DNA from: Bordetella genomosp. 4
GTDB lineage: Bacteria; Pseudomonadota; Gammaproteobacteria; Burkholderiales; Burkholderiaceae_B
Length of the DNA: 64,000 bases
Assembly (NCBI RefSeq): GCF_002261185.1
Contig: NZ_NEVQ01000012.1
Coordinates: 248,001 to 312,000 of the forward strand
Direction of reading: 5' to 3'
Position numbers and translations under genes: made by a program
Shown: one piece after another, positions 11,872 to 21,101 of the stretch
Layout: each line of letters begins with the position of its first letter
Position numbering within the stretch: position 1 is the stretch's first letter
Notes under the pieces: generated by a model
Seen by the model: the letters and a program-made list of their open reading frames with translations, nothing else
Databases searched by the model: none
Told to the model about the DNA's origin: nothing

Positions 11872-11912
11872 TTGGGCCGCTATCCGTTTCGGATAGCGGC
11901 CCAATCTGTTTT
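11872..11912 (+). terminator. Intrinsic terminator after parC
   Basis: A perfect 15-bp stem (TTGGGCCGCTATCCG with its complement) and TTT loop at 11872-11904 is followed by TCTGTTTT. A smaller palindrome, GGGGCATATGCCCC, lies just upstream at about 11853. Confidence 0.85.
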
Positions 11913-12063
11913 CACCAAAGTACTTCTCTGGCGGATGATGCCGAGCCCGGTAGGTTTGGTGTGCGCTGCTTCGGCAGATACTGGAATGTTTTCAGGTTTT
12001 CATTCCTCGTCATCATGCGTCACAATAATCAAAAATTTAATTTGCCTAGTCGAGGATGACCGA

Positions 12064-13002
12064 ATGAAACTGACCGCCGATGCCCGCGGGGTATTCCCCA
12101 TCGCTCCCACACCCTTTTTTGACGATGGGGCGGTGGATCATGCCTCCATCGATCGGATGATGGATTTCTATCACGGCTGCGGATCCACCGGGCTGACCGT
12201 GTTGGGCCAATTGGGCGAAGCCCCCAAACTGGATTTCAACGAGTCGCTGGAAATCGCTTCTCAGGTCATCGGCAAATCTGCTGGCATTCCCATCGTCGTC
12301 GGCGTGTCCGCGCCTGGCTTTGCCTCGATGCGTTCCCTGACGCGAGCAGTCATGGATCGCGGGGCGGCAGGCGTCATGATCGCGCCGCCCAACACCCTGC
12401 GTACTGACGACCAGATCGTCAATTACTACCATCAGGCTGTAGAAGCCATCGGCGACGACGTGCCGTTTGTGCTGCAAGACTATCCGCTGACTTTTTCGGT
12501 ACAGATGGCGCCTGGTGTGATCAAGCGCATCGTGGACGACCTGGCCTCATGCGTGATGCTCAAGCACGAGGACTGGCCTGGCCTGGAGAAAATCTCCACG
12601 CTGCGCCGCTACGAGGCTGAGGGCACCATGCGTCACATCTCGATCCTGTGCGGCAATAACGGCCTGTTCCTGGACTACGAAATGAATCGTGGCGCGGACG
12701 GCGCCAACACAGGCTATTGTTTTCCCGACATGCTGTGCGATTTCGTCCGCATGATCGGCGAGGGCCAAAAAGAAGAGGCGCATGACCTCTTTGACGCGCA
12801 CCTGCCGCTGCTGCGTTACGAGCAACAGCCCGGCGTCGGTCTGGCGGTACGCAAATACGTGATGATGCGGCGTGGCATTCTGTCCAGCGCCGCACAACGC
12901 CGTCCCGGTGGCGCGCTGACGCCTGCAGCGCGCAGCGAGGTCGATCATCTGCTGACACGCCTGGCACGTCACGATCCTCGCGCAGGAAAGCTCGTCGCTT
13001 AA
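12064..13002 (+). CDS. Dihydrodipicolinate synthase (DapA) family aldolase/dehydratase
   Basis: A 312-residue TIM-barrel class I aldolase of the DHDPS/NAL family. The Schiff-base lysine is Lys167 in [11 protein letters not shown], the catalytic tyrosine is Tyr140 in LQDYPLTF, and the pyruvate-carboxylate loop reads GQLGEAPKL, a variant of the usual GTTGE. These differences suggest a catabolic member (sugar-acid or hydroxy-acid dehydratase/aldolase) rather than lysine biosynthesis. I chose ATG 12064 because GAGGATG precedes it; the frame is open another 333 bp upstream, through terminator sequence, without family character. The 3' end overlaps the convergent gdx gene by 4 bp. The substrate is unknown. 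Confidence 0.85.
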   Translation: MKLTADARGVFPIAPTPFFDDGAVDHASIDRMMDFYHGCGSTGLTVLGQLGEAPKLDFNESLEIASQVIGKSAGIPIVVGVSAPGFASMRSLTRAVMDRGAAGVMIAPPNTLRTDDQIVNYYHQAVEAIGDDVPFVLQDYPLTFSVQMAPGVIKRIVDDLASCVMLKHEDWPGLEKISTLRRYEAEGTMRHISILCGNNGLFLDYEMNRGADGANTGYCFPDMLCDFVRMIGEGQKEEAHDLFDAHLPLLRYEQQPGVGLAVRKYVMMRRGILSSAAQRRPGGALTPAARSEVDHLLTRLARHDPRAGKLVA

Positions 13003-13313
13003 CTGGACAGCTTCAACCCGATCAAGCCGGCCGCGATCAAGAGCACGCTGATGACTCGCATGGGGCTCAACGCCTCGTGAAACAGGATCAGGCCGGCGAC
13101 GAATGCGCCGATCGCCCCTATGCCGACCCAAATGGCATAGGCGGTGCCTAGCGGCAGCGTTTTCATGGCGAGCGAGAGCAGCCAGAAACTGATCAACATG
13201 CCGATCAGGGTGATGACAGAAGGAACGAGACGGGTAAAACCCTCGGTGTACTTCAGGCCGACGGCCCAGACGACCTCAAACAGCCCTGCGAGTACAAGAA
13301 TAATCCAGGCCAT
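12999..13313 (-). CDS. gdx: Guanidinium exporter (SMR family, SugE/Gdx type)
   Basis: A 104-residue four-helix small multidrug resistance protein of the inner membrane that works as a dimer. The opening [20 protein letters not shown] with Glu13 (the proton/substrate carboxylate) and KYTEGF is diagnostic of the SugE/Gdx branch rather than EmrE; the third-helix segment [13 protein letters not shown] also fits. Gdx proteins export guanidinium, and this assignment is strengthened by a guanidine-II riboswitch just upstream. The ribosome site AGGGGC lies at 13319-13325. The gene is monocistronic and converges on the DapA-like gene. Confidence 0.93.
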   Translation of the reverse strand: MAWIILVLAGLFEVVWAVGLKYTEGFTRLVPSVITLIGMLISFWLLSLAMKTLPLGTAYAIWVGIGAIGAFVAGLILFHEALSPMRVISVLLIAAGLIGLKLSS

Positions 13314-13318
13314 GATGT

Positions 13319-13416
13319 GCCCCTTTTAATAGCCAGCGAGATGCTGGCACTGGGGCCGTCCCCGGATACGAAAGCGACCGGCGGGTCGCCGGCGGCTGCG
13401 TCGGGCCGTCCCGAAG
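13319..13416 (-). ncRNA. Guanidine-II riboswitch (mini-ykkC) controlling gdx
   Basis: Read leftward, the gdx leader contains two hairpins with identical ACGG tetraloops: CGGG-ACGG-CCCG at 13413-13402 and GGGG-ACGG-CCCC at 13363-13352. Paired stem-loops with ACGR loops define the mini-ykkC/guanidine-II class, which typically controls SMR exporters. Here the spacer is 38 nt and includes another GC hairpin. Between the second ACGG hairpin and the ribosome site lies a perfect GCCAGC/GCTGGC stem (13332-13348). The CCCC arm of the second hairpin could pair with the AGGGG ribosome site, which would explain control of translation. The class assignment is strong; the pairing with the ribosome site is my inference. 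Confidence 0.9.
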
Positions 13417-13424
13417 CAGCAAAG

Positions 13425-13430
13425 ATTATA
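13425..13430 (-). promoter_or_regulatory. -10 element for the gdx riboswitch transcript
   Basis: A perfect TATAAT on the minus strand, placed so that transcription would start near 13418, just before the first ACGG hairpin. No good -35 hexamer is evident. Confidence 0.6.
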
Positions 13431-13517
13431 GAATAGCAAATTGACCGCCGGGTGGCAGGGAATCTTCTATCCCAGTCACGGTGTCGGTGCCACGCATTTT
13501 CCTAAAGATTCGTACAC

Positions 13518-14564
13518 ATGAGTTTCCAGGTCACTGTTCAACCCAGCCAGCATCAATTTTCCGTCGAGGCCGGCCAGACCGTGCTGGACGCCGCCTTGGC
13601 CGCAGGTATTGTGCTGCCCTATAGCTGCCGCAATGGCGCGTGCTCCACCTGTAAAGGCAAGGTCGTCTCGGGCCAAGTCGATGCAGGCGAGTATCCCGCC
13701 CAGATCCTGTCGCCCGAGGAGCTGTCCCAGGGTTACACGCTGTTTTGCCAGGCTCGCCCGCAATCGGACCTGGTGGTCGAGTCTACCGAGGTCAGGCTGG
13801 CCAGCGACATCCAGATTCGCAAGCTGCCCGCACGCGTACAAGAAATGACCCTGGCCGCGCCGGATGTGACAGTGCTGCGTCTGCAACTGCCTGCGGCCGA
13901 TCCTTTCCGCTATTACGCCGGGCAATATGTCGAAATCATCCTGAAAGACGGCAAGCGGCGCAGTTACTCCATGGCCAGCGCACCGCATACCGGCAGCCCG
14001 CTGGAGCTGCATATCCGGCATATGCCGGGTGGCGTGTTTACGGATCACGTTTTCGGCGCGGGCGATACGCAAATGAAAGTCCGTGAAATTCTGCGCCTGG
14101 AAGGGCCGTTCGGCTCGTTCTTCCTGCGCGAAGACTCCGACAAGCCGATTGTGCTGTTGGCCAGTGGCACGGGCTTTGCACCGGTCAAGGCGATTGTCGA
14201 GCACATGGCGCATCACAATATTCAACGTCCTGTATCACTCTACTGGGGCGGCCGCCGTCCCCGGGACCTGTACATGGACGAGTTGGCGCAGTCCTGGGCT
14301 GGCACCCTGCCGGATTTTCGTTACATTCCCGTGGTGTCCGATGGTTTGCCCGAGGATGCCTGGGCGGGCCGCACGGGCTTCGTCCATGAGGCGGTCATGC
14401 AGGATCTGCCGGATCTGTCCGGCTATCAGGTGTATGCCTGCGGCGCGCCGCCCATGGTGGATGCAGCACGCCGGGAATTCACGGCCCAGTGCGGCTTGCC
14501 GGCCGAGGAGTTCTACGCCGACGCGTTCACCTCGCAGGCGGATCTGGCCGTCGCCGGCGGCTGA
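13518..14564 (+). CDS. 2Fe-2S ferredoxin / FAD / NAD(P)H reductase (AscD-like)
   Basis: A 348-residue single-chain electron-transfer protein. The N-terminal plant-type ferredoxin domain has cysteines at 37, 42, 45 and 77 (SCRNGACSTCKGK then TLFC). The FAD domain follows (KRRSYSMASAPH, RHMPGGVFTDHVF), and a C-terminal NAD(P)H domain has LLASGTGFAPVKAIVEH and YACGAPPMVDAAR. This architecture is annotated in relatives as CDP-6-deoxy-delta-3,4-glucoseen reductase, but it is shared by many oxygenase reductases. No deoxysugar genes or partner oxygenase are nearby, so the partner is unknown. The GC-rich gdx leader lies upstream on the other strand. Confidence 0.88.
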   Translation: MSFQVTVQPSQHQFSVEAGQTVLDAALAAGIVLPYSCRNGACSTCKGKVVSGQVDAGEYPAQILSPEELSQGYTLFCQARPQSDLVVESTEVRLASDIQIRKLPARVQEMTLAAPDVTVLRLQLPAADPFRYYAGQYVEIILKDGKRRSYSMASAPHTGSPLELHIRHMPGGVFTDHVFGAGDTQMKVREILRLEGPFGSFFLREDSDKPIVLLASGTGFAPVKAIVEHMAHHNIQRPVSLYWGGRRPRDLYMDELAQSWAGTLPDFRYIPVVSDGLPEDAWAGRTGFVHEAVMQDLPDLSGYQVYACGAPPMVDAARREFTAQCGLPAEEFYADAFTSQADLAVAGG

Positions 14565-14770
14565 GACAGAAATGCCGCTCGCGCCAGCAATGACCGTCGC
14601 TAAAAAGCCGCACCGAAACCTTTGGGTGTAAATAGATACCGACCCTGCTTTTATGTCATAGGCGAGGGTCCGCTGGCGCTGTACACTGCGGCACGAAACT
14701 TTGATCGGATTCAAGCTGCGACAGCAGGGGGCATGACCCTGCGGCCAGCGGCGCAAGGAGCAAGTCGCGC

Positions 14771-16027
14771 ATGAGAGTTGTGGTTTTGGGTAGCGGCATT
14801 ATTGGCATTTCCAGCGCCTGGTGGTTGAACCAGGCGGGCCATGACGTCGTGGTGATTGATCGTCGCCCCGGCGCAGCGCAGGAAACCAGCCTGGCCAATG
14901 GTGGACAGATCTCGGTGTCGTACGCCGAGCCCTGGGCCAACCCCCAAGCCCCCCTGAAACTGCTGAAATGGATGTTTCAGGACGATGCGCCACTGTTGTT
15001 CCGTCCCCAACTCGACTGGCGGCAGTGGGTGTGGGTCTTGGCGTTTCTGCGCGAATGCCTGCCGGGGCGGTTGGCGCCCAATATCCGCGCTATGGTGCGC
15101 CTGGCGGAATATAGCCGCAGCACCTTGCAGGGCATGCGCGCTGAGCTGGGGATCACCTACGATCATCTGGAACGCGGCATTCTCAATTTCTATCGTGATC
15201 AGCGCGAGTTCGAAACCTCGCAAAGGGCCGCAGGCTTGATGCGCGATTTTGGCGTCGAGCGCCGTGTCGTCACTGCTGATGAGGTGGTTGCCATCGAGCC
15301 CGCGCTGGCATCTTGCCGGGCTACGATTGTCGGCGGTGATTACACGCCGGAAGACGAAAGCGGCGACGTGCATTTATTTGCCACGAGTCTGGCTCGCCGG
15401 TGCGAGGCCGCAGGCGTCGAATTCCGTTTCGAAACCAGCGCGACGCGCTTGGTCACCGAAGGCGGTCAGGTGCAGAGCCTGGAAGTCATTCAGCCCGATG
15501 GCCGCTATGCCCGCGTGGCGGCCGATGCCTACGTCGTAGCGATGGGCAGTTTCAGTCCGCGTTTGCTGCGGCCGTTGGGCGTGCCGTGCAATGTGTATCC
15601 GGCCAAAGGCTATTCGGCGACCTTCGACATTGTGGACCCGGCACGCGCGCCGTCTGTCAGCCTGACCGACAGCAGCCACAAAGTCGTAGTGTCGCGTTTG
15701 GGCAATCGCTTGCGCATGGCGGGTACCGCCGAGCTGTCGGGCTATTCCCGTTCGCTGAATATGGGCCGTTGCGAGGCCTTGACGCGCCTGGCGCGTGAAT
15801 TGTTTCCCGGCGCTCTCGATGTCGAGGGCGTCAGCTATTGGTCGGGTTTGCGCCCGGCCACCCCTTCGAACGTGCCGCTCATCGGCCGGACCCGCATTCC
15901 CAACCTGTATCTGAATACAGGCCACGGCACGCTGGGCTGGACCATGGGTGTCGGTTCGGGTCGGGCTTTGGCCGATCTGCTCAGCGGACGTAAACCAGAG
16001 CCTGAATTTCCTTTTCTTGGTCTATAA
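14771..16027 (+). CDS. dadA: D-amino acid dehydrogenase, small subunit
   Basis: An FAD-dependent, membrane-associated enzyme that oxidises D-amino acids such as D-alanine to 2-oxo acids and passes electrons to the respiratory chain. The 418-residue protein starts with the dinucleotide-binding segment VVVLGSGIIGISSAWWL and the acidic strand end VVIDR, followed by ETSLANGGQISVSYAEPWA, characteristic of DadA. It ends with the FAD-binding segment YLNTGHGTLGWTMGVGSGRALADL. AAGGAG lies 9 nt upstream of ATG 14771. The binding-protein gene begins 5 bp after the stop, so the two are probably co-transcribed. No alanine racemase is adjacent. Confidence 0.93.
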   Translation: MRVVVLGSGIIGISSAWWLNQAGHDVVVIDRRPGAAQETSLANGGQISVSYAEPWANPQAPLKLLKWMFQDDAPLLFRPQLDWRQWVWVLAFLRECLPGRLAPNIRAMVRLAEYSRSTLQGMRAELGITYDHLERGILNFYRDQREFETSQRAAGLMRDFGVERRVVTADEVVAIEPALASCRATIVGGDYTPEDESGDVHLFATSLARRCEAAGVEFRFETSATRLVTEGGQVQSLEVIQPDGRYARVAADAYVVAMGSFSPRLLRPLGVPCNVYPAKGYSATFDIVDPARAPSVSLTDSSHKVVVSRLGNRLRMAGTAELSGYSRSLNMGRCEALTRLARELFPGALDVEGVSYWSGLRPATPSNVPLIGRTRIPNLYLNTGHGTLGWTMGVGSGRALADLLSGRKPEPEFPFLGL

Positions 16028-16032
16028 AGCCT

Positions 16033-17364
16033 ATGAAGACATTGCAATTGGCGGGCCTGGCCCGTGGATTGGGCGCCAGCCGGCGCACCTGGGTATTCGG
16101 CGTAGCTATGGCGGTCGCAGGAGCCGCGCACGGTGCTGGCGTCGAGATTCAGGTGTGGCATACCCTGAGCGGTCCCAACAAAGCCGAATTTGAAAAGCTC
16201 ACGAAGAAATACAACAAAGAGCAGGACGAGGTCGTGGTTGAATTGCGCGACTTCCCGGATTCCAAAGCCCTGCAAGCTGCCGCTACCGAGGCGATTAAGA
16301 AAAAGTCCGGTCCCAACCTCGTGCAATTGGCGGACAACCGCTCTCCCGAGATGGTCTCGGAGCACAAGGCGATCCTGCCTCTGTATCAGTTGCTGGCTAA
16401 ATATCCGATCAAGGACTTGAACTGGTTCCTGCCGTCCACCTCCAGCTTTATCCGCGACAGCAAAGGACGCTTGCTGGCCTTTCCGTGGATGGCCGAAGTG
16501 CCGGTCATGTTCTACAACCTGAGCTACTACAAAAAGGCCGGGCTGGATCCCAACAACCCATCGCGTACCTGGGCTGACCTGCAAGGCGATCTGCTCAAGC
16601 TGCGCGACGTGGCCAACCTGGATTGCCCCTACGCGTCCAGCAACCAGGTGCAGGTCCACCTCGAAAACCTGGCGCCCATCAACAAGCAGTTGTACACCTC
16701 GAACGACAACGGCCTGGCTGCCAGCAAAACTGCGCCCGTGCTGAAGTTCGATACCTTGTACATGCGCCATATCTCGTTGATGGTTAGCTGGAAGCGCTCG
16801 TACCTGCTCACGGCGCACTCTGAGGGCACGCAAAGCGATGCCTTGTTTGCCCAGGGCAAATGCGGTGTGCTGATGTCGGGGTCTGGTGCCGCCGGTACGT
16901 TCATGCATACACGCAACCTCTCGTTTGGGGTCGCGCCGCTGCCGTACTATCCGCAGGCGACGCCCAGCGCGGGACGTCCTTTTGTCAGCGGGTCTGCGTT
17001 GTGGGCGATCGACGGCCGTCCGCAAAACCAGGAAAAAGCGACAGCGCAGTTCCTGGCTTGGCTGTCCAAGCCGGTCAATGCGGCCGAGTGGCATCAGCAA
17101 ACCGGTTATCTGCCTTTGACCGATGCGGCATTGCGTGCGGCTGACGTGTCGTTTTACGACAAAGTCCCCGGCGCGAAGGCGCTGGTAGACTCGATGAAAG
17201 GCGATGCGGGCGCGACCAGCCGAGGCTTTCGCATGGCCAACTATGACCGTGTCGAGCCCGTCTTGAGCAACGAGTTGAGCCAGGCATTGGAGGGCAAAAC
17301 GCCTCCCATGGCCGCGCTGAACAGCGCCTCGGATCAAGCACGCAAAATCGTGCAGCAACGTTGA
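16033..17364 (+). CDS. Extracellular solute-binding protein, UgpB-like
   Basis: A 443-residue family 1 periplasmic binding protein of an ABC importer, resembling the glycerol-3-phosphate receptor UgpB. It has a signal peptide (residues about 1-36, ending ...AGAAHG) and the fold signature IQVWHTLSGPNKAEFEKLT, then LLAFPWMAEVPVMFYN and GKCGVLMSGSGAAGTF. No permease or ATPase genes follow; the transcript ends at a strong hairpin 34 bp later. It therefore either serves a transporter encoded elsewhere or has a role linked to dadA. The close spacing (5 bp) after dadA suggests one transcript. The substrate cannot be assigned from sequence. Confidence 0.85.
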   Translation: MKTLQLAGLARGLGASRRTWVFGVAMAVAGAAHGAGVEIQVWHTLSGPNKAEFEKLTKKYNKEQDEVVVELRDFPDSKALQAAATEAIKKKSGPNLVQLADNRSPEMVSEHKAILPLYQLLAKYPIKDLNWFLPSTSSFIRDSKGRLLAFPWMAEVPVMFYNLSYYKKAGLDPNNPSRTWADLQGDLLKLRDVANLDCPYASSNQVQVHLENLAPINKQLYTSNDNGLAASKTAPVLKFDTLYMRHISLMVSWKRSYLLTAHSEGTQSDALFAQGKCGVLMSGSGAAGTFMHTRNLSFGVAPLPYYPQATPSAGRPFVSGSALWAIDGRPQNQEKATAQFLAWLSKPVNAAEWHQQTGYLPLTDAALRAADVSFYDKVPGAKALVDSMKGDAGATSRGFRMANYDRVEPVLSNELSQALEGKTPPMAALNSASDQARKIVQQR

Positions 17365-17397
17365 TCGTCATCGCGACGTTCGCGCGTCGCATCCGGG

Positions 17398-17433
17398 CCG
17401 TGGCGGTTAGTACCGCCACGGTCTTTTTTTTTT
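17398..17433 (+). terminator. Intrinsic terminator after the dadA transcript
   Basis: A perfect 9-bp stem CCGTGGCGG / CCGCCACGG with loop TTAGTA, followed by TC and ten T. Confidence 0.93.
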
Positions 17434-17499
17434 GGGGCCGCCGGCCCGACGTCCGTGTGCCGACCGCGATAGCGGGCTCCTCGCTTGACAGTCAGACGA

Positions 17500-18981
17500 T
17501 CACCGCCGTGTGCGTTGCCGCCACCACGCCTTGCCCTGCATCCAGCGCTTGCGCAGCCCTCGTGCGGCAATGGGGTCCAGAAAGCCATCCGCGCTTTCGG
17601 GATCCAGAATCTCGTTGTCGGCAATAAAGGTATCTAGCGGGTTGGGTTTGATGAGGTCCAGTAGCTCCAGTGTTTTGCCTGCGCCCCGGCAGGCTTCGAT
17701 GGCATCAACCAATGAGCCGCAGCGTTCGAAATGACTGGCAAATTTCTGGGTCTCGATGCCTAGATGTTCTGCAATCAATCGGTGAAGAATTCCGGTAATG
17801 ATAGGGGGAGTGTGGCGATTTGCCTCCAATCCCGCATCGATGATGACATCACATTCGCTATCCAGCCCCAGCGACCGGTTGTTGAGATTGGATGAGCCAA
17901 TACGCAGCAACCGGTCATCGACGATAGAGACCTTGGCATGGACGTAAATGTCCTCGCCTTGCGCGGTGACCGGCACATAGATCCTGAATCGATTGTTCTT
18001 ATCGACCTTCCCAATGGCCCGCGCCAGCCGGATGCGTGCTGCATCCATCGCCATTTGCTCCAGCCATCCATCGGCGTTGCGGGGCATGACCATTACGATT
18101 TCTGGAGGCTCATCTTCTTCCATGCGTTTCGCAATAGCCCCAGCGATCTTGGCGGACGTGAAATATTGATTCTCGAAATAGATGAAATCCTTGGCCGCAG
18201 CGATCATGTCCAGGTAGAGCGCTTCGATTTCCCGGATTTCGGATAGCTCTTGATAACATGCACGGGTTCGAGCAATCGCAATCTCGACGTTCTCAAACTG
18301 CACAGCGAGATCATCGGGCCATAGGTCGGTATCGCTCACAGGGATGGGTTTGAGCCGTGTAGTGGTGGCAGAGTACCAGCGGTCTCGCGACAGCTCTGCC
18401 AGGGCTTGCGCTGCCGGTCCCGTCAGCATCATGGTCGTATCGTGCCAAGGCGGATACGCCTTGCCGTTGGGTAGCCGTCGCTTGGGCTCGTCGTCGAGGT
18501 GTTTCGAGGTATCCCAGCGTGCTGTCGCGATATCGATACCTCCGCATACGGCGAGTTGCTCGTCGATGCTGACGATTTTCTGATGATGGCTGCATCCTGC
18601 GGGATGCACGCTATCAAAGCAGTAACCGATGGCCTTGGTACGACGCCATTTCCATAGCATCCACGCAGCGCCTGGATGCAGGAATTGTTTCTTCGCGCCA
18701 AAGCTCCACTTCAGGATGTCTATGCGACGTTGGGGGTTCTCTCGCGCCAATCTCAGAAAGAATTCGCCCAATGTCTCGCTCTGATCCGGTTTGCTGGGTT
18801 CGAGTTGAATACGAGTATCGAAGTCCCAACCAAGAATCAGAACCTGATGTGCGGACGCGGACATTGCCTCGCGCACAAAATGGTAATAGTCGGCTGCGTC
18901 GATAATGACGGAGGCCTTCTTTGCGCGTTCAATACGCCAACAGTTTTTACCGGAAACGACGATAGGCAGTTCGGCTGGCAT
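17500..18981 (-). CDS. Phospholipase D family protein
   Basis: A 493-residue protein with two HKD-type active sites: HHQKIVSID with His133 and Lys135, and HAKVSIVDDRLLRIGSSN in the C-terminal half. Companion motifs are also visible (GGIDIATARWD after the first, SSNLNNRS after the second, FENQYFTSAKIA between them). Bacterial relatives act as phospholipase D or cardiolipin-synthase-like phosphatidyltransferases. No signal peptide or membrane segment is apparent at the N-terminus, unlike classical cardiolipin synthases with two N-terminal helices, so a soluble PLD is more likely. It stands alone between the dadA terminator and garD. Confidence 0.88.
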   Translation of the reverse strand: MPAELPIVVSGKNCWRIERAKKASVIIDAADYYHFVREAMSASAHQVLILGWDFDTRIQLEPSKPDQSETLGEFFLRLARENPQRRIDILKWSFGAKKQFLHPGAAWMLWKWRRTKAIGYCFDSVHPAGCSHHQKIVSIDEQLAVCGGIDIATARWDTSKHLDDEPKRRLPNGKAYPPWHDTTMMLTGPAAQALAELSRDRWYSATTTRLKPIPVSDTDLWPDDLAVQFENVEIAIARTRACYQELSEIREIEALYLDMIAAAKDFIYFENQYFTSAKIAGAIAKRMEEDEPPEIVMVMPRNADGWLEQMAMDAARIRLARAIGKVDKNNRFRIYVPVTAQGEDIYVHAKVSIVDDRLLRIGSSNLNNRSLGLDSECDVIIDAGLEANRHTPPIITGILHRLIAEHLGIETQKFASHFERCGSLVDAIEACRGAGKTLELLDLIKPNPLDTFIADNEILDPESADGFLDPIAARGLRKRWMQGKAWWRQRTRR

Positions 18982-19165
18982 TATCCTGGCGACAATCAGT
19001 CATCGAGGCTGGTTAGGATAAAGCGAGTGTACAAACTGCTTGCTACAAAATGTATTTCGGGATGTGCGTCCATGCCCTGGTGTAGTCCGGAGCATGGCGC
19101 AATCGCTCAAGCAGGACTCGCGTAGCGGTCCGCACAGCGTGCGGACCACGCGCATGGCACGGCTA

Positions 19166-20776
19166 TCAAGTCACCGGACCCGGATTGAACAGCACCAGTG
19201 CGTTGTGCAATTTCCAGCGTTCCGCCCAGGTTTGCTTGCGGCCGCTGGCGACATCCAGCAGCAGGTGGAACATCTCCCAGCCGAGTTCCTCGATGCTCAG
19301 CTCGCCATCGGCGATACGTCCCGCGTTCACATCCATCAGGTCATGCCAACGGCGCGCCAGATCGGTGCGAGTCGCGACTTTGACGACGGGTACTTCCGCC
19401 AGGCCGTACGGCGTACCGCGGCCTGTCGTAAAGATATGCAGATTCATACCGGCTGCCAATTGCAGCGCGCCGCAAATGAAATCGCTCGCAGGCGTGGCAG
19501 CATAAACCAGGCCCTTTTCGATTCCCCGATCGCGCAGGCTCTCGCCCGGACTCAGGACCCCGTTGATGGCCGAGGTACCGGACTTGATCACCGAGCCCAT
19601 CGCTTTTTCGACGATGTTCGAGAGCCCGCCTTTTTTGTTGCCCGGAGAGGTATTGGCGCTGCGGTCTGCTTGCCCGCGTTGCAGGTACGCGTCGTACCAA
19701 GCCATTTCGTGGATGATGGCTTCGGCGACCTCGACCGATTCCGCACGTTTAGTCAATTGCTCAACGCTGTCGCGCACCTCGGTGGTCTCTGAGAACATGA
19801 TGGTCGCGCCCGCCCTCACCAGCAGGTCCGCGCAGAAACCCACCGCAGGATTTGCCGTCACGCCGGAAAACGCGTCGCTGCCTCCGCACTGCACACCTAC
19901 GACCAGATCCGATGCCGGACACGTCTCGCGTCGGCGGCGATTCAGCCGTTCCAGGTGAGGCACAGCCTGAGCCAGAATGGCATCGATCATCGCTTGAAAC
20001 CCGACGTGCTCGTCGTCTTGCAGCCGCATGACGTCCAGCCCCTGACTCATCGATCCATCGGCCTGAATCGGGATACTGTTGGCCGGCATCAAACGCTCGG
20101 GTTGCAGCTTTTCGCAGCCCAGGCTCACGATCATGACCTCGCCGCCGAAATTCGGATTGCGGCTGATGTTGCGCAGCGTACGTATTGGAACTATCGCGTC
20201 AGGCGCGTCAATGGCGACACCGCAGCCATAACCGTGTTCCAGCACGACCACGCCATCTACGTTCGGATAGCGCGGCAGCAGTTCAGCGCGAATGCGCTGC
20301 AGGGCATGTTCCACTACGCCCGCCACACACTGCACCGTGGTGCTGATTGCCAGCAAATTACGTGTGCCTACCGTGCCATCCGCGTTGCGGTACCCTTCAA
20401 ACGTATAACCCTCCAGCGGGGGCTGGGCGGCCGGTGTATGGGTAGCCATCGGCAGATCATCCAGGCCGCGTGCGGCTGGCATCGTCAGTACGTTTTCATT
20501 GACCCAGCTGCCGGCGGGCAAATCACGATTCGCATACCCGATGGTCACGTTGTAACGACGGACCTCTGCACCCTCGGCGATATCGGTCAAAGCGACCTTG
20601 TGGCCTTGCGGGACGCGTTCGCGCAGTTGTGGACCATTCGGCAATTGAGCGCCGGCAGCGAGGCCGCCCAGGTTCGCCACAATGGCGACATTGTCGTTCG
20701 GATGCATGCTGATCGCACGCGGAGTATCAGTGGCGGGGGAGGCCACTGCCATAGCGGATGAAGTACAGGTCGACAT
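19166..20776 (-). CDS. garD: D-galactarate dehydratase
   Basis: GarD dehydrates D-galactarate (mucate) to 5-dehydro-4-deoxyglucarate. The similarity to E. coli GarD is extensive: NDNVAIV in the N-terminal SAF domain, [80 protein letters not shown] and [15 protein letters not shown], ending NPGPVT. Cysteines for the metal site are visible in GYGCGV, LGCEK and VQCGG. I start at ATG 20776 (about 536 residues); a TTG at 20854 would add 26 residues and overlap operator-like palindromes. It diverges from a Bug receptor gene that probably binds a related sugar acid. Confidence 0.93.
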   Translation of the reverse strand: MSTCTSSAMAVASPATDTPRAISMHPNDNVAIVANLGGLAAGAQLPNGPQLRERVPQGHKVALTDIAEGAEVRRYNVTIGYANRDLPAGSWVNENVLTMPAARGLDDLPMATHTPAAQPPLEGYTFEGYRNADGTVGTRNLLAISTTVQCVAGVVEHALQRIRAELLPRYPNVDGVVVLEHGYGCGVAIDAPDAIVPIRTLRNISRNPNFGGEVMIVSLGCEKLQPERLMPANSIPIQADGSMSQGLDVMRLQDDEHVGFQAMIDAILAQAVPHLERLNRRRRETCPASDLVVGVQCGGSDAFSGVTANPAVGFCADLLVRAGATIMFSETTEVRDSVEQLTKRAESVEVAEAIIHEMAWYDAYLQRGQADRSANTSPGNKKGGLSNIVEKAMGSVIKSGTSAINGVLSPGESLRDRGIEKGLVYAATPASDFICGALQLAAGMNLHIFTTGRGTPYGLAEVPVVKVATRTDLARRWHDLMDVNAGRIADGELSIEELGWEMFHLLLDVASGRKQTWAERWKLHNALVLFNPGPVT

Positions 20777-20812
20777 ACCTAAAGGCTGAGAAGGGGGAGT
20801 AAAGGGATGATC

Positions 20813-20839
20813 GTTGACGTTATGAATGTTAACGTTAAC
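20813..20839. promoter_or_regulatory. Candidate LacI-family operator between garD and Bug receptor
   Basis: A perfect 12-bp palindrome, GTTAACGTTAAC, at 20828-20839 has the central CG step typical of LacI-family operators. A related copy, GTTGACGTTA, lies at 20813-20822, 15 bp away start to start. A LacI-type regulator is encoded about 1.2 kb downstream of the divergent gene, making it a plausible binder. Confidence 0.5.
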
Positions 20840-20907
20840 TATTTTTGGCGTCAATGTGTTCGATGTGGCTCGGATAAATCCCAGCCGCGGGCCCTGAATG
20901 ATGGACC

Positions 20908-20993
20908 AAGCTATCGCATTCGATGAAACACGATAGCTTTACCGCAGGCGATCGCCCTGATGGACTTTGTTCAGATATTCCATCTGGTGGAAT
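20908..20993. promoter_or_regulatory. Two inverted repeats in the Bug receptor leader
   Basis: AAGCTATCG (20908-20916) is repeated inverted as CGATAGCTT (20931-20939) with 14 nt between. Further on, ATTCCA-TCTGG-TGGAAT lies at 20977-20993. Together with the palindrome at 20828 these fill most of the 325-bp gap between garD and the receptor gene. Whether they act as operators or RNA hairpins is unknown; no convincing sigma-70 promoter was seen. Confidence 0.4.
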
Positions 20994-21101
20994 TCATGGG
21001 CTCTCAAACGTGGTGTCGGGAACTACAGTCTGCTTTCGGACTGCTGCACGGGGGAGGTTGCAGCGGTCGGCCCACAGACACCAGAACAAGGAGACCTCAG
21101 A

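Noticed and set aside
13371-13398. GC hairpin between the two ACGG hairpins as a third riboswitch domain
   Set aside because: Its loop is not ACGR; treated as a linker structure only.
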